Below, piece by piece: positions 6,706 to 9,887 of a stretch of DNA of 9,887 nucleotides. Location: NCBI GenBank assembly GCA_964424205.1, contig CAYRIF010000135.1, positions 1 through 9,887 of the forward strand, read 5' to 3'. The notes beneath the pieces are model-generated. The model was not told where the DNA came from and did not search any database. It saw only the letters and a program-made list of their open reading frames with translations. The position numbers and the translations under genes were made by a program. The stretch's first letter is position 1, and each line of letters begins with the position of its first letter. Source of the stretch: CAYRIF01 sp964424205. GTDB taxonomy: Bacteria > Bacteroidota > Bacteroidia > Cytophagales > Cyclobacteriaceae.

Positions 6706-8025
6706 ATGAAAAAATTAACCTTCCTCATGCTAGCAATGTTGCTTGCGCAAGTAGCATTTTCCCAAAATAACATTACCGTTATAAAAGGCGCGACCATTAT
6801 TTCTACAGCTAATAATGGGAAGGATGCTAACGACATCTCCAATGCCTATATTATTATGGAAGGAGATAAGATTATGGAAGTGGGCGCTTTGTCGGATAGA
6901 AAGAAATTTCCAAGAAAGGCAAAAATCATCAAAGCCAAAGGAAAGTATATTGTACCGGGTTTAATCGATGGTTTTGCGGCCATTAACAATCAGAAATATG
7001 CCAATGCTTATTTATACATGGGTGTTACAAGTATTATTTCGGTGGATGGATTTCGGAGAGGACCATTTTTTGGTGAGGGGAATCCTGCACCACATATTTA
7101 TAGACTTGATGGTGTTGGTGAGGAGCGAATGACCGATGCGGCATTGCTGGCTGCCATCAAGGAAAAGCATGAGAAAGGAATCAAAGTGCTGTTAATCATG
7201 TACGGATTGGCACCAGAACAAATAGCGCTATCTATGAAAAAAGCAGAGGAGTATGGCATGGCAACTATTGGGGAGTTGGGTTTTACTTCATACCTGCAAG
7301 GAATGAAATTGGGAGTGAATGCATTTGTACATACTACGCGCTATTCGTTAGATATTGCACCGCATAATATGGCGCTTGCTGTCGCCCAGCATCCGTTTAG
7401 CAACGACTTGAACAGTGCCAAGTGGAAATATTATAAGTTTCTTACGGGATTAAAAAAAGGATATCAGCCACTGGTTGACCATGCTGAAAACGTAGGAAAT
7501 TACAATACTTATATTTTTCCAACCAGTAGTTTGTCTTATTTGGATATTCCAGGGCATAGCAACCCTTGGGATGAGCCAATTGCAAAAACATTGGACACGA
7601 AAGATATCAATCGTCCGGCAGATAAAATCACGGGAAACCACTCAATCGATAGTGTGGAGCAGAACGCCTACACCAAATTAATTGTGAACGAGCTGAAGGT
7701 CATTGAGCCTACGTATTATCAGCATGGTGCAAAATACCTGACGGGAAGTGCCTCTGATGTTTGGGGAACGATGCCTGGGATATCACTTCACACAGAATTT
7801 GAAACATTGACAAAAATTGGATTAAAACCAAGAGAAGTAATTGCTGCCGCTACTGAGAATTTCTCAAAAGCATTTGGTTGGAAAATAGGAAAAATAGCAA
7901 AAGGCTATCGGGCGGACATCCTGATTTTGAATAATAACCCGTTGAAAGATTTGAAAAACCTCAAAGATATTGATGTTTTGATACAGAAAGGAAAAGTGAT
8001 TGATAGAGCGGCGATGCTTAAATAA
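6706..8025 (+). CDS. Secreted amidohydrolase-like protein with degenerate metal site
   Basis: This 439-aa protein has a signal peptide at residues 1-20 (KK, hydrophobic core, AFSQ cleavage region), so it is periplasmic or exported. The amidohydrolase layout is clear: an N-terminal beta-sandwich strand (ITVIKGATIIS), YIVPGLIDG (81-89), a barrel, and a C-terminal PGISLHTEFETLTKIGLKPREVIAAATENFSKAFG (357-391) leading to IAKGYRADILILNNNPL (397-413). Active relatives read GLIDxHxH at residues 85-92, but here both His are replaced (Phe90, Ala92). A GTD-type Asp is replaced by GSA (347-349), and only His209 (FVHT) remains of the usual ligands. It may be a pseudoenzyme or use another mechanism. It precedes a second secreted hydrolase, separated by the GxxExxY unit. 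The 110-bp gap upstream holds no gene and only a weak -7-like box (TATCTTTC, 6617-6624). Confidence 0.8.
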   Translation: MKKLTFLMLAMLLAQVAFSQNNITVIKGATIISTANNGKDANDISNAYIIMEGDKIMEVGALSDRKKFPRKAKIIKAKGKYIVPGLIDGFAAINNQKYANAYLYMGVTSIISVDGFRRGPFFGEGNPAPHIYRLDGVGEERMTDAALLAAIKEKHEKGIKVLLIMYGLAPEQIALSMKKAEEYGMATIGELGFTSYLQGMKLGVNAFVHTTRYSLDIAPHNMALAVAQHPFSNDLNSAKWKYYKFLTGLKKGYQPLVDHAENVGNYNTYIFPTSSLSYLDIPGHSNPWDEPIAKTLDTKDINRPADKITGNHSIDSVEQNAYTKLIVNELKVIEPTYYQHGAKYLTGSASDVWGTMPGISLHTEFETLTKIGLKPREVIAAATENFSKAFGWKIGKIAKGYRADILILNNNPLKDLKNLKDIDVLIQKGKVIDRAAMLK

Positions 8026-8121
8026 AAAAATAACCATATAAGCCATATAAGAAAAATATAAGGATTTGTTTTTGGTAACCTTATATACCCTTAAATGTCT
8101 TATATGGTAAAAATAGTTTGT
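8021..8121 (+). repeat. Direct repeat copy 1, hairpin-forming, upstream of GxxExxY
   Basis: This copy starts at the amidohydrolase stop codon and ends 9 bp before the GxxExxY ATG. It folds on itself: ACCATATAAG (8033-8042) pairs perfectly with CTTATATGGT (8099-8108); CATATAAG (8044-8051) pairs 7 of 8 with CTTAAATG (8090-8097); TATAAGG (8057-8063) pairs with CCTTATA (8079-8085), leaving a loop at 8064-8078. It matches copy 2 at both ends (TAACCATATAAGCCATATAAG, and CTTATATGGTAAAAATAGTT plus TGT) and differs mainly in the loop, where it is about 12 bp longer. Confidence 0.85.
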
Positions 8122-8130
8122 GAAAAAATA

Positions 8131-8544
8131 ATGAAAGTAACAAAATCATATTTAAAAGATTTAGTGTATCAAGTAAATGGAGCAGCCATTGAAGTACACA
8201 AAGCTTTAGGTCCTGGTCTTTTAGAAAGTGTTTATCACAAATGCCTGAAACAAGAATTAGCATTAAGAGGAGTTAGGTATAAATCAGAACTTATTGTACC
8301 TGTTGCGTATAAAGGGTTGGAAGTAAACGCCCAATTGCGATGTGATTTATTTGTAGAAGATGTTCTAGTAGCTGAGTTAAAATCTGTAGAAGCCATTTTA
8401 CCTATTTTTGAAGCACAAATTTTGACTTATATGAAACTTCGCAATGTGCCAGAAGGATTACTAATCAATTTTAATGTAACTAATATATTTAAAGAAGGGC
8501 AAAAAACATATGTAAATGAATTGTATCGAGATTTACCGGAATAA
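8131..8544 (+). CDS. GxxExxY family protein, PD-(D/E)XK nuclease-like
   Basis: I choose the ATG at 8131 (137 aa). The in-frame ATG at 8095 lies inside the flanking repeat, and the 12 residues it adds are repeat-encoded. The hallmark is LGPGLLESVYHKCL, with Gly29, Glu32 and Tyr35 giving GxxExxY. The predicted nuclease core is complete: Asp72 (RCDLF), Glu82 and Lys84 (AELKS), and a RecB-like QILTY (Gln96, Tyr100). The length is about normal for the family (around 130 aa). Family members often occur in several copies per genome and their role is not established. The gene lies between two direct copies of a hairpin repeat and interrupts a pair of secreted hydrolase genes in the same direction, which fits arrival as a mobile unit. 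It has no signal peptide and is probably cytoplasmic. Confidence 0.85.
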   Translation: MKVTKSYLKDLVYQVNGAAIEVHKALGPGLLESVYHKCLKQELALRGVRYKSELIVPVAYKGLEVNAQLRCDLFVEDVLVAELKSVEAILPIFEAQILTYMKLRNVPEGLLINFNVTNIFKEGQKTYVNELYRDLPE

Positions 8545-8628
8545 AAAACTAACCATATAAGCCATATAAGAATTCGGTTTAGTAAACTTATATCCCCTTA
8601 AATGCCTTATATGGTAAAAATAGTTTGT
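8540..8628 (+). repeat. Direct repeat copy 2, hairpin-forming, downstream of GxxExxY
   Basis: This copy starts at the GxxExxY stop codon and ends 16 bp before the ATG of the alpha/beta hydrolase. The outer arms are the same as in copy 1: ACCATATAAG (8552-8561) with CTTATATGGT (8606-8615), and CATATAAG (8563-8570) with CTTAAATG (8597-8604). The centre differs and lacks the third stem. Both copies begin AATAAAAAA at a stop codon and end in ATAGTTTGT before a start codon, so their position relative to genes is the same. Confidence 0.85.
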
Positions 8629-8644
8629 AAATAAAACAAAAACA

Positions 8645-9625
8645 ATGAAACTAAAAAACACACTAATCTTCTTATTGCTTTTTAGCGCTATTAGCGCACA
8701 AGCACAAAATGGTAAAATCGTAGAAAGAAAAATATTCTCTCTTGAGAAAAACGTAAAGCTATACGATCGAATAACAAAAGAGGAAAATGGCAGTCGGGTA
8801 TTGCTGCCAAAGTATCAATATTTGGAGGAAGTAGTCATGGAAGAGCTATTTTACATGAGCGACGGATTGAAAGTCAAGGCATATTTAGCCTATCCAAAAA
8901 ATAGCAAGATCCACCCTGCCATTATTTACAACAGAGGAGGAAACCGAGAATTCGGCGCATTAAACGAATTCAAAATGGCTTTTATCATTGCGCGTGCCGC
9001 CAGTTGGGGGTATACTGTGGTTGCCAGTCAGTACAGGGGAAATGATGGTGGAGAAGGTATCGAACAATTCGGCGGAGATGATGTGCATGATATTATCAAT
9101 TTGATTCCTTTGCTGGAAAACATGCCCAATATAGACACCACTAAGATAGGTATGTATGGGTGGAGCAGGGGAGGGATGATGACTTTTTTATCATTGATGC
9201 AAACCAGTAGAATCAAAGCCGCTGCAGTGGGTGGCGCATTATCTGACCTGAAAATGATGAACGATTCTAGAGGCGGAGAAATGGAAAAATATGTGTATAG
9301 CGAGTTGATGCCAGATTATTATGCCTATAAAGATTCATTGTTGGCAAGTAGATCAGTAATTACGCAAGTGGATAAAATCTGTAAGACAACGCCCATATTG
9401 ATGCTGCATGGCACTTCGGATTGGCGTGTAGTTCCTGAGGAATCCTTAAACATGGCGTTGGCGTTTCAAAAAGAGAAAATCCCGTATCGACTGATTATGT
9501 ACGAGGGAGGTGACCATGGTTTATCAGAGTTTAAAAGTGAAGTAGATGAGGCTGTAAAGGCATGGTTTGATAAATATTTAAAGAATAACCAAGCGCTTCC
9601 TGATTTGAAACCACATGGAAAGTAG
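8645..9625 (+). CDS. Secreted S9-type alpha/beta hydrolase (prolyl oligopeptidase-like)
   Basis: This 326-aa protein has a signal peptide at residues 1-21 (ends SAQAQ). After a leading beta region (KVKAYLAYP, 76-84) comes the hydrolase core: PAIIYNRGGNREFG (91-104, oxyanion-hole strand), YTVVASQYRGNDGGEG (123-138), and the nucleophile elbow GWSRGG (172-177) with Ser174. HGTSDWRVV (255-263) gives Asp259, and GGDHGLSEF (288-296) gives His291. The full Ser-Asp-His triad is therefore present and in family order. The absence of a beta-propeller and the short length match single-domain dipeptidyl-peptidase/acyl-peptidase-like hydrolases of Bacteroidota; the substrate cannot be told (peptides or esters). 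It probably shares a transcript with the amidohydrolase-like gene, now separated by the GxxExxY unit. Confidence 0.88.
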   Translation: MKLKNTLIFLLLFSAISAQAQNGKIVERKIFSLEKNVKLYDRITKEENGSRVLLPKYQYLEEVVMEELFYMSDGLKVKAYLAYPKNSKIHPAIIYNRGGNREFGALNEFKMAFIIARAASWGYTVVASQYRGNDGGEGIEQFGGDDVHDIINLIPLLENMPNIDTTKIGMYGWSRGGMMTFLSLMQTSRIKAAAVGGALSDLKMMNDSRGGEMEKYVYSELMPDYYAYKDSLLASRSVITQVDKICKTTPILMLHGTSDWRVVPEESLNMALAFQKEKIPYRLIMYEGGDHGLSEFKSEVDEAVKAWFDKYLKNNQALPDLKPHGK

Positions 9626-9718
9626 GATTAATTTGAAGATTTGAGATTGATAGAAGCGGGGCATGATGAACTATTACCAAGAGGACATAGGGTAGGATTA
9701 GTAAATAAGCAAAACGTC

Positions 9719-9738
9719 ATTCCTGCGCAGGCAGGAAT
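9719..9738. repeat. REP-like hairpin (possible terminator)
   Basis: ATTCCTGC-GCAG-GCAGGAAT is a perfect 8-bp stem with a 4-nt loop, preceded by CGTC and followed by CTCTAAAT. This form (GTCATTCCTGC...GCAGGAATCT) is like short dispersed palindromes found in many bacterial genomes. A T-run (9750-9757) lies 12 bp further on, too far for a classical intrinsic terminator but possibly useful. It is the only structured feature in the 172-bp gap between the hydrolase and the next gene. Confidence 0.6.
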
Positions 9739-9797
9739 CTCTAAATCAAATTTTTTTAAGGATTAAAATTAAAATCCGCCACTTTAATAAGTATAAA

Positions 9798-9887
9798 ATG
9801 AAAAGCACAAAGAAAATACTGTCGATAATAGCAATGATGTTAGCAACTTCTAACCTAGCTGTTGCCCAATCTGAATCACCATTCAGT
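9798..9887 (+). CDS. Start of an exported protein (truncated by window edge)
   Basis: The ATG at 9798 opens 30 codons that run off the end. The start reads MKSTKKILSIIAMMLATSN then LAVAQSESPFS, a typical Sec signal peptide with Lys-rich n-region, hydrophobic core and an AVAQ cleavage region. The mature part is too short for a family call. It follows two other genes with signal peptides in the same direction, so it may belong to the same exported set. Confidence 0.6.
   Translation, partial: MKSTKKILSIIAMMLATSNLAVAQSESPFS

Noticed and set aside
9622..9700. A 9-bp direct repeat GTAGGATTA (9622-9630 and 9692-9700), considered as a target-site duplication.
   Set aside because: The 61 bp between the copies have no inverted ends or gene; chance in AT-rich DNA is likely.
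9632..9763. An open stretch of 44 codons without a start, reading EDLRLIEAGHDELLP and then RGHRVGLVNK, considered as a gene remnant (faint MnmG-like pattern).
   Set aside because: The resemblance is short and weak, there is no start codon, and its second half runs through the REP-like hairpin.
1..9887. CRISPR arrays, tRNA or rRNA genes.
   Set aside because: No regularly spaced short repeats, no cloverleaf-like sequence and no rRNA signature were seen on either strand.

Overview
The window looks like a chromosomal segment of a Bacteroidota bacterium, probably Cytophagales-like. The reasons are low to moderate GC, a large DUF2723 membrane protein typical of that phylum, A-rich leaders without Shine-Dalgarno sites, a -7 box of the TAnnTTTG type ahead of the DUF2723 gene, and paired secreted hydrolases with short signal peptides. 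The phylum is inferred from these traits; no rRNA or tRNA gene is present to confirm it.

Left part (1-1610, all leftward): a DUF2461 gene, then about 310 bp of non-coding DNA, then an XRE-type regulator whose stop codon overlaps the start of a type III restriction (Res) subunit. The Res gene leaves the window just after its Walker A motif. A perfect 6-bp inverted repeat upstream of the regulator is a candidate operator. Between DUF2461 and the rightward DUF2723 gene lies a 164-bp element that is one long imperfect palindrome (1634-1797), most simply read as a MITE-like dispersed repeat.

Middle part (1894-6595, rightward): the DUF2723 (GT-C-like) membrane protein is followed, 27 bp after its stop, by a visibly AT-richer two-gene cassette. 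Its first gene fuses an N-terminal Panacea/SocA-like region to a C-terminal DUF488 domain. The second begins one base later and encodes a 275-aa conserved protein of unknown function ending in QMSLF, a close match to the bacterial beta sliding-clamp binding pentapeptide. This is the best candidate in the window for a poorly described system, perhaps defence or genome maintenance tied to replicating DNA.

Right part (6706-9887, rightward): a secreted amidohydrolase-like protein that lacks the usual metal ligands, a GxxExxY-family PD-(D/E)XK protein, a secreted S9-type alpha/beta hydrolase and the first 30 codons of another exported protein. The GxxExxY gene sits between two direct copies (about 100 and 89 bp) of a hairpin-forming repeat. 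This suggests that repeat plus gene was inserted as a unit between two hydrolase genes that would otherwise be adjacent. A short REP-like hairpin lies after the hydrolase.
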